DNA from: Hymenopus coronatus | Taxonomy: Eukaryota > Arthropoda > Insecta > Mantodea > Hymenopodidae | NCBI GenBank assembly: GCA_030762935.1 | Contig: CM060891.1 | Location: 188,501-252,500, forward strand | Length of the DNA: 64,000 nt | Direction of reading: 5' to 3' | Shown: positions 46,003-57,392 of the stretch, one piece after another | Numbering within the stretch: position 1 is the stretch's first letter | Layout of the letters: each line of letters begins with the position of its first letter | The notes under the pieces: generated by a model | Told to the model about the DNA's origin: nothing | What the model saw: only the letters and a program-made list of their open reading frames with translations | Databases searched by the model: none | Made by a program: the position numbers and the translations under genes

Positions 46003-46225
46003 GGCCACGCCGTGTCCGAGTGGTTAGACCGATCGCCTCTCATCTATATGGCCCAGGTTCGATCCCAAGCGAACGCATCTGAGATTTGTGGTGGACAAAG
46101 CGGCGCTGGGGCGGGTTTTCTCTGCCATCACGTTCCACCGGTGCTCCATTTTCATTCCATGTGTTATCAGTGTCATCGCCTGCGGTGCCATGAAGTAAAA
46201 ACGGGTATTAAATATTATTAAAAAG
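46003..46225 (+). mobile_element. tRNA-derived SINE inserted in LINE-A RT
   Basis: Starts GGCCACGCCGTGTCCGAGTG, with an A-box-like GTCCGAGTGGTTA and a B box GGTTCGATCCC, tRNA-Ser/Leu-like spacing. It ends in an A/T-rich ATTAAATATTATTAAAAAG tail. It is flanked by AGAAAATGGA (45993-46002) and AGAAAATTGA (46226-46235), a 10-bp target duplication with one change. The LINE-A frame resumes right after it with VPQGSPL. Confidence 0.85.
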
Positions 46226-47207
46226 AGAAAATTGAGTTCCTCAAGGGTCCCCATTGAATGTGATTCTCTTCTTGGCTGTTATCAACAATACAACGATATG
46301 CATCTTACTGTCAGTTAAAGACTGTCTATTTGCACAATTTATTGTAAGGGGAAGAGCGTCATCATCACACAATATCTGCTCCAATCTACTATAATTTCTA
46401 TTCAACAATAGGATCTCACTACCGGTTTGAAATTTTCTCCTCCTAGGTGCGAAGGTATCGTCTTCTCCAGGCTCCGATCAACTACTCCCAATTCTCAGCT
46501 AAAATTGGAGTCATCGAATTTCAACAGTCAGCACGGTTCGTATAATCGGCCTATACTGCGACCATCGACTGACTTGGATCCCACACGTTAAACATCTGCG
46601 AGGTGACTGTTTAAGACTTGTTAATATTCCAAGAACTTTAGCGTCCAAGAACTGGGGTGCTGATTTTAGCACTATAACAAGGCTGCCATCCTCTCCAAGA
46701 TCGATTACGATCCATAGTATATAATTCATCTAATAACACAGCGCTTAAAATGCTTGGTACTGTTCAGTCTTCTGCACTTAGGATAAGTTTGAGAGCTTTC
46801 CATAAGACCTTTCAACAGCTTAAGAATTTAAGTTAACGAACTTCCTCTCAAAACAAGAGGCAAACACTAGAGTCTGTCGATTGCTTCCAAGATAGCTACA
46901 ATAACAATATCGATAAGTATTTTCTGTCCAAAACAATTCTCATAAAACTGATTACACCCCGTTCTCTCCGTATATCTCACTACCATGCAGAATTCAACTT
47001 ACAACTTCCTGATATGCTTCAAAGATCTTACACTGTAGACCCAGTTGCATGGAGAATCAAATTTCCATCCTTAGACTTGACTATGACCACCCAGAGGAAA
47101 AATGAAATTAACATTTTATTCCAAAATTTCTTAAGTTTTATGATCTTCATGGCAGCAGTGTACACATTTTTACTGATGGTTCTCTACTTGATGTCCCCTT
47201 AGGGGCC

Positions 47208-47294
47208 TACTACGGTAGGTATGGGTTAGGCGCACCCGGGGTCCCCAGTCTCCTTGACTCCTCAGTGCGCAACCTCTGAGTGATGAGGAGTCAA
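47208..47294 (+). other. Hairpins in LINE-B 5' UTR
   Basis: A small hairpin CCTAC-TACG-GTAGG at 47208-47221 starts almost at the element's first base. A perfect 11-bp inverted repeat TTGACTCCTCA / TGAGGAGTCAA follows at 47254-47264 and 47284-47294. They may be part of a structured 5' end. I could not fit an HDV-like ribozyme. Confidence 0.5.
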
Positions 47295-47592
47295 TAGGCA
47301 AAAATACCCACCCACGTGTAGGCCGTGCCTGGAGATCCGTGTCGGTGGAAATGAATATCCTGGTTGATTGAGGGTTGCGCATCTGAGCCCGGGGTTCTGA
47401 CCTTCAGTAACTGGGGAGGGTGAGCAACTTAATACACCACTTTGGTTTTTGCTTCGACTAAACGGGAGGCTAGGGACTAACCCACCCTTAGTCAATCGGC
47501 CAGGACTAGGTATTATACCCTGTGTAGCCCTGTCACCCCAGTGGGGTGACGTCGTGTTGGGCTCCGTGGTGGGTGGGGATCACTGGGGGATG

Positions 47593-48560
47593 AATTTTAT
47601 GGCACCAAAAAACAAAAACTTAATTACCAGTAATATGGGAAAAGTAGTAGTCCAGTCTTGTGGTCCTGGCTACTTGGTGAAAAATCGGACAGAGGAAGGA
47701 AGGAAGTTTTTCACGGTGATCCCTTCTATAATTCAAAACGGTCTCGACGCAATAGCCGACCCCCTGAAATCCTGTATTAGAGCCCGCAATGGCACGCTGC
47801 TGGTTGAGGCCTTCTCTGCAAAAGTACTGAAAGCGAAACTGTTAGCCAGCTTCCCCGTGAAGGTCGAGCTGCATAAGACGTTAAACTCCTCACGCGGTGT
47901 GACCACCCGCGTTTATGACGGACTAAGTACTGAGGAGATTCAGCAGAATATGGCGTATCAAGGCGTAACACCTGTGTTTCGGGTTCAGCGTAAAGTCAGT
48001 GGCGAATTCATGCCTACCCGTACCCTGTTCTTTACTTTTGATCGGGTAGATCTCCCACAAAAGATTAAAGCAGGGTATGAAGTCGTGGAGTGTCAACGTT
48101 TTGGCCACACGCGTGATTTTTGTAAGGGCGAATCCACATGCTCCAACTGCGGTGACCTATCCAACGATGATGTGTGTAGCTCACCTCCATCGTGCGTGAA
48201 TTGTGACGGCGAACATTCATCTAGTTCCCGAAACTGTCCCCGTTTTACAAAGGAGAAGGGGATCCGGGTGAAAGAGAATGTGTCCTTCTCGGAAGCCCGG
48301 ACACTCTTGCGACTCCGCCAACCCTGTCCCGAAGTCTGGCACGTTTAGGTCTGTTTTAACTAAACCGGTGCCGTGTAGGGAAATCGCAACACAAACTAGC
48401 GATATAAACGGGACAACTTTCGCAGAAAAGGTCCTTGTAGCCAGTACAGTGGCCAAGCCTACGTTACCTTCCAAGTCGGCATTAACATCTACCAAATCTG
48501 CCAGTCTAAAGAGCAGTTCAGCAACCTTCTCACCTAAAGCTTCAACCTCGGGAAATTAAA
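47593..48560 (+). pseudogene. LINE-B ORF1 (nucleic-acid-binding, zinc knuckles)
   Basis: An open frame from 47449 includes the likely true start near 47590 (MNFMAPKNKN). It has an RRM-like region (RARNGTLLVEAFSAKVLKAKLL) and a run of three zinc knuckles of the I/Jockey ORF1 type: CQRFGHTRDFC, CSNCGDLSNDDVC and CVNCDGEHSSSSRNC. The first knuckle lacks its opening CxxC pair in full form (VVECQRFGH). The frame ends at 48348, and a shifted frame (48278-48559) continues the Ser/Thr-rich tail, so one indel lies near 48300. It binds the element's RNA in known relatives. Confidence 0.8.
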
Positions 48561-48789
48561 CCTCTAAGCTTCCACCTGCTAAGCAATTCAAGACCAGCTA
48601 TGTCCGGGAAGACTTTCGAAAATATAGTATTAGGACTACTCCCAGAACATCTAAGGGAAAGCAAAGTCCATGCTACTCTCCACGGAGATCCTCTTCTGAG
48701 GAATCTTCTGGAGGAAGTACCGATCGGCCACTACCATCTTCGCCGATCAGTATCTCTAACCGTTTCGAGGTTCTCAAACCGAAATTTTC

Positions 48790-49761
48790 GGTAATGTTGC
48801 CGTTTAAGGGTCAGTTGACTGCGTAACGTCAGGCAGCCAACCTTTGCATCTGAAAGGTGCAATGTTCAGCGTAATGGAGCATATATAGTTGGTATTGCGA
48901 AAAGGAGCGATGGCAGCGTAGTCATACGGTAGTGTGGAAAGCATGAAATTTGCAATTAACAGTATATGCCTTAGGAGCCGTAACCATAGCAAGGCCGGGA
49001 AACCCAGAAATATATACAATGAGGCAGTGCATTCATAGGAAGGTGCGGGAAACTCTGAAACATGCAAATATATGCGTCAGGGGGTGCATATGCTCTTCTT
49101 CTGAAAATCTGCTACTGTTCTTCACCTCTTACATATTTTCTTCAATGACACAACAGCCCTCTTTAAGGCTACCAATGACATAACTAAAGAGCAAGTAGAT
49201 ATGGTTGTGCTGACAGTTATTCTTACAAATAATAATAATAATAATATATGATATATAATAATGTATATAATATATATAATTTTTATTTACTACTAATGCT
49301 CCTGTTTTCATTAAAAAGAAACAAAGCAAACAATACTTCTTATTTAACAGTAGCTTTGTGTATTAAACTTTTCCATTTAACCCACAATATTACTTGATCA
49401 AACGTAATAAGAGCACCGCAATTGCAGTATGACATATATGGGGTTATCTTTATGTTTTGATGAAATCGCCTTTAGCTAGCTCATGTACCACATAACCTCA
49501 AATAATTAACTTCTGCAATAAATAGGATTAATGGTGTATGATAGATATCGTCGTCTGCTGGAATTACCATGCCCTTCGGCTACGTGATATACGCGCCATT
49601 TAACAGCATATAACCGTGCTACTACTGCCATTTTGCGGTTATTAACCGGTTGCATTCCTTTGGCACTATGTGCTCAGTTCTACAGCGGGTTTTCAATGTC
49701 TAAAGTTGGTATGGTTTTGCGGCATTGCGCGGCCAACTGACCCTTAAACGGCAACATTGCC
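48790..49761. mobile_element. 972-bp non-autonomous DNA transposon with 8-bp TSD
   Basis: The termini GGTAATGTTGCCGTTTAAGG and (complement of the right end) GGCAATGTTGCCGTTTAAGG form an inverted repeat of about 28 bp with one or two mismatches. It is flanked by AAATTTTC on both sides (48782-48789 and 49762-49769), an exact 8-bp duplication. No transposase frame is present; the inside is AT-rich with an (AAT)n run near 49235. Eight base pairs fits hAT or P superfamilies; the termini do not tell which. It lies in LINE-B between ORF1 and ORF2. Confidence 0.88.
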
Positions 49762-49972
49762 AAATTTTCTATGGAAAAGGGGTCTTCCCCCGTGGGGGAG
49801 ATGGATCACAAGGATTCTGTCGTCAGTGGCAAACGTACAGTGTGTAAGCGACAGGATCGTGCTGCCCAACAAAGTGTTAGTCCGACACCAAAAAAGAATA
49901 AACTGAACCGACCAACGCCACCCAATATTCAGAAACGGCTTTCAGTTTAGAACTTATCCCAACATAAAGACT

Positions 49973-50512
49973 ATGGCTATCCTACAGTGGAACATACGTG
50001 GAGTTAGATCACATCGACCAGAGCTTGAATTGTTGCTACATCAACATCGGTCCTTGGTTGTATGCTTACAAGAGACCAAGCTCCGTTGCTGGGACACCGT
50101 TACCATCAGGCAGTAATCCTCCATACGCTGTGATTTATTACCGGAGGGTGTCCCAGCACATGGAGACACTATGATGCTTATCCGAGATATATTTGTCAAA
50201 CCCGTACCCTTACAATCTGACATCCAGTCCGTCGTTGTCAGGATTCAGTTTCCCTCCGCCATTTTCACCATTTGTAGTCTCTATTTACCTCCATCTGCTG
50301 ACCTCTTGCACACGGGCTTACAATATCTAATTGCGCAGCTGCCTCCACCATTTCTATTGGTAGATGTGAATGCCCATTACCCACTTTGGGGCTCACCTCG
50401 GGCGTGTGCGAGAGGTAACCTCATTGCAAACTTCTTGGACAGTAATAATTTAGCTCTCTTGAACATTTGAGATCGCACATTTCTTTCTGACGCTTTTCTT
50501 ACTGTTTCATAC

Positions 50513-50567
<55 letters not shown>

Positions 50568-53530
50568 CTTGTTTGTTCATCCCAGTTAGCAGTTCCCATC
50601 AGTTGGAATATCATCTCTGATTTGCATTCAAGTGACCACTTCCCATGTCTTAGTCTCTTGACGTATGCTGTATGTTCCGCCCATTTACCAAACTGGCGCT
50701 TCGATCAAGCCAACTGGGATTTATATTCCCGCTTGGCTGTTTTTAACCATGATGAGCACGTCTCTGAACTATTTAGTCTACCACTTCACAGAGATAGTTC
50801 TATCATCTGCTGAACAATCAATTCCACGTTCCACTGACCAAACTATTCGCTTTCCGGTACCTTGGTGGAATGACGAGTGCCGAACTGCTATTCGTGCCCA
50901 CAGGCGTGCTCTCAGGGTTTTCCAGCGTCACCCTACACTGGAAAACCTAATACAATATAAGAAAATGTGTGCTCAATCTCGACAACGTTATTAAGGATAG
51001 CAAAAAGACATCCTGGAGCAACTTTGTAGCCTCCTTTAATAGACATACCCCTTCCTAAGTCGTATGGGATAAGTTGAGGCGTGTGGCCGGCAAATCGACC
51101 CATATGCCAATCGCTGGTCTCAGAACCGCTGCCGGTGTTATTAACACATTTGACGTGGCTAACAATTTGTGCCGTGCTTTCGCTCAGGTGTCTAGCTCAG
51201 ACAATTATCCCCCCCCCCCGAGTTCCTTAAAGTTAAGGATCAGGCGGAATCTCAAGTGTATTCCTTTAGTTCATGAAACCTTGAGGATTACAACCGTGTT
51301 TTCACCATGGCGGAGTTAGACCATGCACTTTAATCTTCGCGGAACTCTGCGCCTGGTCCAGATGGAATCCACGTCCAAATACTGCAACATCTCTCTCCTG
51401 ATGGCAAGGTTTTCCTATTCGAGGTGTATAACCGGGTTTGGGTTGACGCCACTTTTCCAAACAGATGGCGGGAGGCCACGTTATACCTTCTGAAGCCCGA
51501 GAAGGACGGTCATCTTCTTCCAGCTACCATCCCATTTCCCTGACGAGCTGCATATGCAAGGCGATGGAACGCATGATCAATGGACGGTAGGCCTGGTGGC
51601 TCGAGTCCAAGTGCGGTTTTCGACGGCGTCGGTCAGCAGCTGACCATCTTGTATCGCTATCGACGCAGATTGTGAACGGCTTTCTTAAAAACTGTCAAAC
51701 GGTTAGAATGTTTTTTTTACCTTGAGAAAGCTTATGATACGTGTTGGCGAGCAGGTATATTACGTTCCCTCCACAACTGGAATTTTCGCGGACGCCTACC
51801 GTTATTAATTCAGGAGTTTTATGGGGATCGCGCTTTCCGAGTAAGGGTGGACTCTGTTTTTTCTAACCATTTTATTCAAGAGAACTGTGTGCCGCAGGGA
51901 TCTGTACTAAGCGTGACGCTGTTTACTATAGCGATTAATTCCATATCGCAATATGTTCCCCCTGGTGTCTCATCCTGTTTATTTGTGGATGACTTTGCCA
52001 TTCACTGTGCTTCTCAGCGTACACCGTTTTTGGAACGCAGCCTCCAGCGGTGTTTGGACAATCTCTATGATTGAAGGTCGAAAATCGGCTTTCGTTTCTC
52101 ACCTGAGAAGACAGTCTACGTTAACTTCTGGCGTCATAGATGGCGACATCCGTCAGGTCTTCGACTCGGGCCAGATTTACTTCCATTCACAGATGAGACG
52201 AGATTCCTTGGGTTGGTCTTCGATCGGAAACTTTGTTGGTCACCGCATATAGCACAGTTGAAAGCACCATGTGACCGTTCTCTCAATATTTTACGGATAC
52301 TAAACGGTAAATCCTGGAGAGCGGATGCGACAGTGTTGCTTCGTCTATATCGCGCACTGATTCGATCGAAGTTGGACTATGGAAGCATTGTGTATTCTTC
52401 AGCACGACCATCAGTGCTCAAAAGTTTAGACACAGTCCATAGTCAGGGCATCCATGTGGCGGTTGGAGCTTTTCCAACCAGCCCAGCTGTTAGCCTCTAC
52501 GCCGAATCGGGAGAACCCCCTCTGCGATATCGGCGCGATGTCCTGCTAGCTGATTATGGCTGTGGGCTCAAGTGCATGCCTGGTCAACCAACTTTCCAAG
52601 CGTTTTTCTCCCCCGAGCTGGACGAACGGTATCGCCACCACTCCCTTAGTCCAAAGCCTGCAGGTTTTCGTTTCCGTGGCCTCCTTCGGCAGCATGATAT
52701 TAACAAGGTGGAGAGGTTTCCTCCTTGGTTTCGTGCTGCCTCTCATGTCAATCTGGGGATGACGGTTTACGGGAAATCTGCTGTGCCAGTTGATAGTATC
52801 CGTAGAGGTTTTTTAGAATTTTTATCAACAAACAGTGGCCGTATTCTTATATATACCGATAGCAGCAAGTGCCCCGATGGTGTTAGTGGTGCCCTTGTCC
52901 ATGGGTTCGAATCTTTTACTTTCAGTTTGCCTAGCAGCCCATCCATATATTCTGCCGAGCTGTATGCTATTTCCGGGCCCTTTTGTATATTCACCACCGA
53001 AAATTAAATGACTGCCTTATTCTTAGCGATTCCCTCATTGCCCTTCAGAGCATTCGTGAGCTGTACAATTACCATCCTTTAGTGCAGCGCATTCAGGATG
53101 TCCTCCACATTTTGCAAGCCTCTGGGGTTAGTGTGGAACTTGCATGGTCCCTGGATACGTTGCCTTCCAGGGAATGAACTTGTAAATATGGCAGCGAAAT
53201 CGGCAGTCACAGAGCCCACGGTTAATGTTACCATTGCAACTGCGGAAGATGTTAGGAATGTTGTGCGGAGAGCTGTATTTTTGAGCTGGCATGTGGAGTG
53301 GTCGGCTCTCCGTAGTAACAAGCTACGGAAAGTGAAAGATCTTCCTGTTACCTGGGCAACCTCCTCACGTCCTTCTCGCCGGGAGGAGGTGCAATTGGCT
53401 CGGTTGCGAATTGGCCACTGTTTTTCATTTTACCCATTTTTTTCCTTTTTAATAGAGACCCTGAACCTGTCTGTCCACTCTGTGGCGCAGCACTGACGGT
53501 AGCACACGTGCTGGTAGAGTGTGCTGCTCT
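49973..53530 (+). pseudogene. LINE-B ORF2: endonuclease, RT, RNase H, CCHC (broken)
   Basis: Starts at ATG 49973 with MAILQWNIRGVRSHRPELEL and ICLQET-like VVCLQETKL, the usual first block of the endonuclease. ICSLYLPP and LLVDVNAHYPLWGS follow; Val replaces part of the usual Gly-Asp-Phe-Asn block. A (GT)n tract at 50515-50559 disrupts the next part. RT motifs are APGPDGIHVQIL near 51360, LEKAYDT (A), CVPQGSVLSVTLF (B) and LFVDDFAI (C) at about 51720-52005. RNase H begins IYTDSSK near 52850, with SAELYAIS near 52955 and an end near 53170. The tail has CPLCGAALTVAHVLVEC at 53472-53522. Many frame changes occur. Confidence 0.85.
50515..50559. repeat. (GT)n microsatellite in LINE-B ORF2
   Basis: About 22 GT units in the endonuclease-RT linker. 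Frames reading poly-(Cys-Val) or poly-(His-Thr) through it are not genes. Confidence 0.95.
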
Positions 53531-54389
53531 GGTATCTTTTCGCACCACTCTCCAGCTACCAGCCTCCCTAGCTGAGGTCCTTGGCAACGACCGCGCTGCT
53601 GTTTACAGGGTTTTTAAATTTTTATCTACAGTAAATGTTACATTCAGGATCAAGTTCTTTTTAAAAGCTTTTAAAACATGTAGTGTTAATCATTTTTATC
53701 CAGTTTTACACTCCATTGTTTTAACTGGTTTTTTGGATTTTATGACTTAAATGCTGTTTCGTTTTTGGTTTCTTTTAGGTCTATTTTTAGCACGGTTTTT
53801 ACCATTTTAAGGCGTTTTTAGATCCCATCTCATGCCGTATTTAGTTTTCTAAGGGTGCTAATAGCCCTGGTAGTTGAGCGCCCTTAAACCCCAATCATCA
53901 TCATCATCATCATTATCGACTTGGTGCTAACAATGACTGCTGTAGTTTTCCCAGACCGAAAGATGCCAGCCACTTATAGGCCACCGAACCACTTTACAAC
54001 CTTTTCAACCGAATTATATGCAATCCAATTCGCTCTTCAATATATTTTGGAAAGCAGTACCAATCGTTTATGGTATTTACTGATTTACTAAGGCAATTTT
54101 TGGGGCTTCATAGAACACCTGATAACAGTCTTGTCCAAAAATTACAGAAAATATGCCATAAAATTACTTGTACTGAAAAACCTAGTCTGGACCCCATCAC
54201 ATAGCGGTATAACTGGCAACGACATAGCAGATAAGGGAGACAAAGAAGACTCTAAACATCCTTGAACAGAAGATATCAAGACTCGCCAAGATTTTCAACA
54301 TGTAAAACGAACCATCCTACAACGTTGGGAAAACGGAGTGTGTACTAATTCTACCAGCAAGCTACGCACACCTATATTCATGCGCTGTT

Positions 54390-56165
54390 GACGTCAAGAG
54401 TCAGTCCTCCTCAGACTCCACATCGGCATTAACTCATCTAAACCATGATCCTACATGTGAACAGTGTCGCGGTTAACCATCTAATGTTGACGTCAAGAGC
54501 CAGTCCTCCTCCGACTCCACATCAGCATTAACTCATCTAAACCATGATCCTACACGTGAACAGTGTCACGGTTAACCATCTAATGTTGACGTCAAGAGCC
54601 AGTCCTCCTCCGACTCCACATCAGCATTAACTCATCTAAACCATGATCCTACACGTGAACAGTGTCACAGTTAACCATCTAATGTCGACGTCAAGAGCCA
54701 GTTCTCCTCCGACTCCACATCAGCATTAACTCATCTAAACCATGATCCTACATGTGAACAGTTCCACGGTTAACCATCTAATGTCGACGTCAAGAGCCAG
54801 TTCTCCTCCGACTCCACATCAGCATTAACTCATCTAAACCATGATCCTACACGTGAACAGTGTCACGGTTAACCATCTAATGACGTCAAGAGCCAGTCCT
54901 CCTCAGACTCCACATCGGCATTAACTCATCTAAACCATGATCCTACACGTGAACAGTGTCACGGTTAACCATCTAATGTCGACGTCAAGAGCCAGTCCTC
55001 CTCAGACTCCACATCAGCATTAACTCATCTAAACCATGATCCTACACGTGAACAGTGTCACGGTTAACCATCTAATGTCGACGTCAAGAGCCAGTCCTCC
55101 TCAGACTCCACATCAGCATTAACTCATCTAAACCATGATGCTACATGTGAACAGTGTCACGGTTAATCATCTAATGTCGACGTCAAGAGCCAGTCCTCCT
55201 CCTCAGACTCCATATCGGCATTAACTCATCTAAACCATGATCCTACACGTGAACAGTGTCATGGTTAACAATCTAATGTCGACGTCAAGAGCCAGTCCTT
55301 CTCCTCAGACTCCACATCAGCATTAACTCATCTAAACCATGATCCTACACGTGAACAGTGTCATGGTTAACAATCTAATGTCGACGTCAAGAGCCAGTCC
55401 TCCTCCGACTCCACATCGGCATTAACTCATCTAAACCATGATCCTACACGTGAACAGTGTCACTGTTAACCATTTAATGTCGACGTCAAGAGTCAGTCCT
55501 CCTCAGACTCCACATCAGCATTAACTCATCTAAACCATGATCCTACACGTGAACAGTGTCACGGTTAACCATCTAATGTCGACGTCAAGAGCCAGTCCTC
55601 CTCAGACTCCACATCAGCATTAACTCATCTAAACCATGATGCTACATGTGAACAGTGTCACGGTTAATCATCTAATGTCGACGTCAAGAGCCAGTCCTCC
55701 TCCTCAGACTCCATATCGGCATTAACTCATCTAAACCATGATCCTACACGTGAACAGTGTCATGGTTAACAATCTAATGTCGACGTCAAGAGCCAGTCCT
55801 CCTCCGACTCCACATCGGCATTAACTCATCTAAACCATGATCCTACACGTGAACAGTGTCACTGTTAATCATCTAATGTCGACGTCAAGAGCCAGTCCTT
55901 CTCCTCAGACTCCACATCAGCATTAACTCATCTAAACCATGATCCTACACGTGAACAGTGTCATGGTTAACAATCTAATGTCGACGTCAAGAGCCAGTCC
56001 TTCTCCTCCGACTCCACATCAGCATTAACTCATCTAAACCATGATCCTACACGTGAACAGTGTCACTGTTAATCATCTAATGTCGACGTCAAGAGCCAGT
56101 CCTCCTCACACTCCACATCAGCATTAACTCATCTAAACCATGATGCTACATGTGAACAGTGTCAC
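54390..56165 (+). repeat. 18-copy satellite of about 99 bp derived from LINE-A
   Basis: Eighteen tandem units by my count, each starting GACGTCAAGAGCCAGTCCTC, with periods of 97-102 bp. In the LINE-A frame one unit reads RQESVLLRLHIGIN, then, after a small frame change, THLNHDPTCEQC. That is the arginine-rich block and first Cys pair found near the C-terminus of I/Jockey ORF2. The array sits exactly where that block belongs, between RNase H and the 3' end of LINE-A. Units differ by a 3-bp CTC insertion and a few point changes; a block of five units recurs at an offset of 501 bp. Confidence 0.93.
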
Positions 56166-56382
56166 CAACTAATGACAATGTCCACAATTTTCCCAGGGAC
56201 TCAATAATGGTATTACCAATGATTTATATGAAGCCCTTGATGCAACACAGTGTATAAACAATATTATACACTTTTTAAAAATATACAAATTTATACAACT
56301 ATTTATACTTGACTGCTACAATTAAAATATTTTACATGCATAGTCGCGATATATCACGAGGTTAAAGCAATTTAAATAATAA

Positions 56383-56399
56383 TAATAATAATAATAATG

Positions 56400-56432
<33 letters not shown>

Positions 56433-56452
56433 GTAATAATAATAGCAATAAA
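56383..56452. repeat. (AAT)n tail of LINE-A
   Basis: About 70 bp of AAT/AAC/AGT-type triplets right after the degenerate end of ORF2 (NDLYEALDATQCINNI near 56220). It is probably the LINE's 3' simple-repeat tail. Confidence 0.85.
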
Positions 56453-56557
56453 TAAGAATTGTGAGTCCAGTAAGCTCGGAGTGTTGCATTTGTCATTTAA
56501 CACGACCTAGAGTGCGAGTTTAATAGTGGAGATAAATAGGGTTGTATACCAATACAA

Positions 56558-57392
56558 TCTAATGTGTTCCATTCACACGACTTTCTCTACATATCTGCAA
56601 CAAATTATTGTTAAAAAGCTTATGCTTCTATTTACTTCATTCTAATCGAGAAAAAACTAGCAGAAATAGTATTACTTGCTTCCTTGTAACTAGAAGTGAA
56701 ATAAGGGAGTACCATAGGTTAAAGTGATAGTCAAAAGCTGGTTGCTATGCGACTCGAGTTCCTTTGTTTGTATGTATGGACAGGAGTAAAATTTCTGTAC
56801 GAGAAAAGTGTAAGTTTTTTAAAGCTGAAACCAAACAAGGAATATCTCAAAAACGATCAACTCCACGAAAACATGCATATAACTTAAATTGTACGTTTTA
56901 ACGTGCTCTACATTTTTTGTGTGCCAAGTTTTTGCCCATCTCTTACGGATTAGCAGCTATGCAAAATTCCGTAAAATTCATCCAGGAAAAAAGATATCTT
57001 CCAAGGCTATTCCCAGAAAATTCAAGATATACATTTTGTCAGGTGAATATCTCTAATATGCAACATTTTAATTAAAATCGTTAGCCATTTTTGAGAAAAT
57101 AAAAAATTTTGAAAAAAGTTCTATGTAAAGGGTAGTTGGGGGTATGGGGATTTTCTTTAAAATCTTCGTGTCGCTTACTTGGAGGATACCAAACTTAAAT
57201 ACCAAGCTTGGTATTTAACGGTCCTTTTGATTTTGAGCTATGCTGTCCAGACACACACGTGGACCTTTTTCCAAAAATGTTTTTTTTTAATCAGGGGGTC
57301 TCAAAGCATGTATTTCCGGTGAAATTTCGGTATTGAATTTTTGGGTGCATTACAATACTTTCTCTATACATTGTTCATAATGCATTTAATTA
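56558..57392 (+). mobile_element. MITE-1 copy D
   Basis: Starts TCTAATGTGTTCCATTCACA and follows copy A to ACTTTCTCTATACATTGTTC near 57380. The last TAGAGAAAGT block is lost and replaced by an A-run. Confidence 0.75.

Larger units (their letters stand above)
47205..53919 (+). mobile_element. LINE-B: I-clade-type LINE inserted in LINE-A
   Basis: A 6.7-kb plus-strand element with 5' UTR (47205-47590), ORF1, ORF2 with endonuclease, RT, RNase H and terminal CCHC, and a 3' end in a (TCA/ATC)n run (53894-53914). Flanks CTTAG (47200-47204) and CTTGG (53920-53924) may be a short target duplication. LINE-A RNase H sequence reads up to one side and resumes on the other. Presence of RNase H favours the I clade over Jockey. 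ORF2 has many frameshifts, and a DNA transposon (48790-49761) lies between the end of ORF1 and ORF2. Confidence 0.85.
42430..56452 (+). mobile_element. LINE-A: I/Jockey-type LINE, heavily interrupted
   Basis: A decayed plus-strand non-LTR element. ORF1 relics lie at 42430-43335 (AIRTLGVDI). The endonuclease is around 43800-44000 (PFVILGDFNSH), the linker at 44200-44410 and 45000-45110, RT at 45420-46900 (SPRPDNIPYQFL, LMEKIITKRL, VPQGSPLN) and the RNase H start at 47160-47199 (FTDGS). RNase H then resumes at 53925-54270 (ELYAIQFALQYI, VWTPSHSGITGNDIAD), followed by the satellite and an (AAT)n tail. MITE-1 copy C, a tRNA-SINE and the whole of LINE-B are inserted in it. The frame is lost at many places. 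Confidence 0.8.

Noticed and set aside
46003..46090. Functional tRNA gene
   Set aside because: A and B boxes are present but no cloverleaf with acceptor stem can be formed, and a SINE body, AT-rich tail and target duplication follow.
47205..47300. HDV-like self-cleaving ribozyme at the LINE-B 5' end
   Set aside because: The first bases fold into a simple hairpin, and I could not place the P1/P2/P3 double pseudoknot.
54390..56165. CRISPR-like array
   Set aside because: Units of about 99 bp are contiguous with no unique spacers, and each decodes to LINE sequence. It is a satellite.
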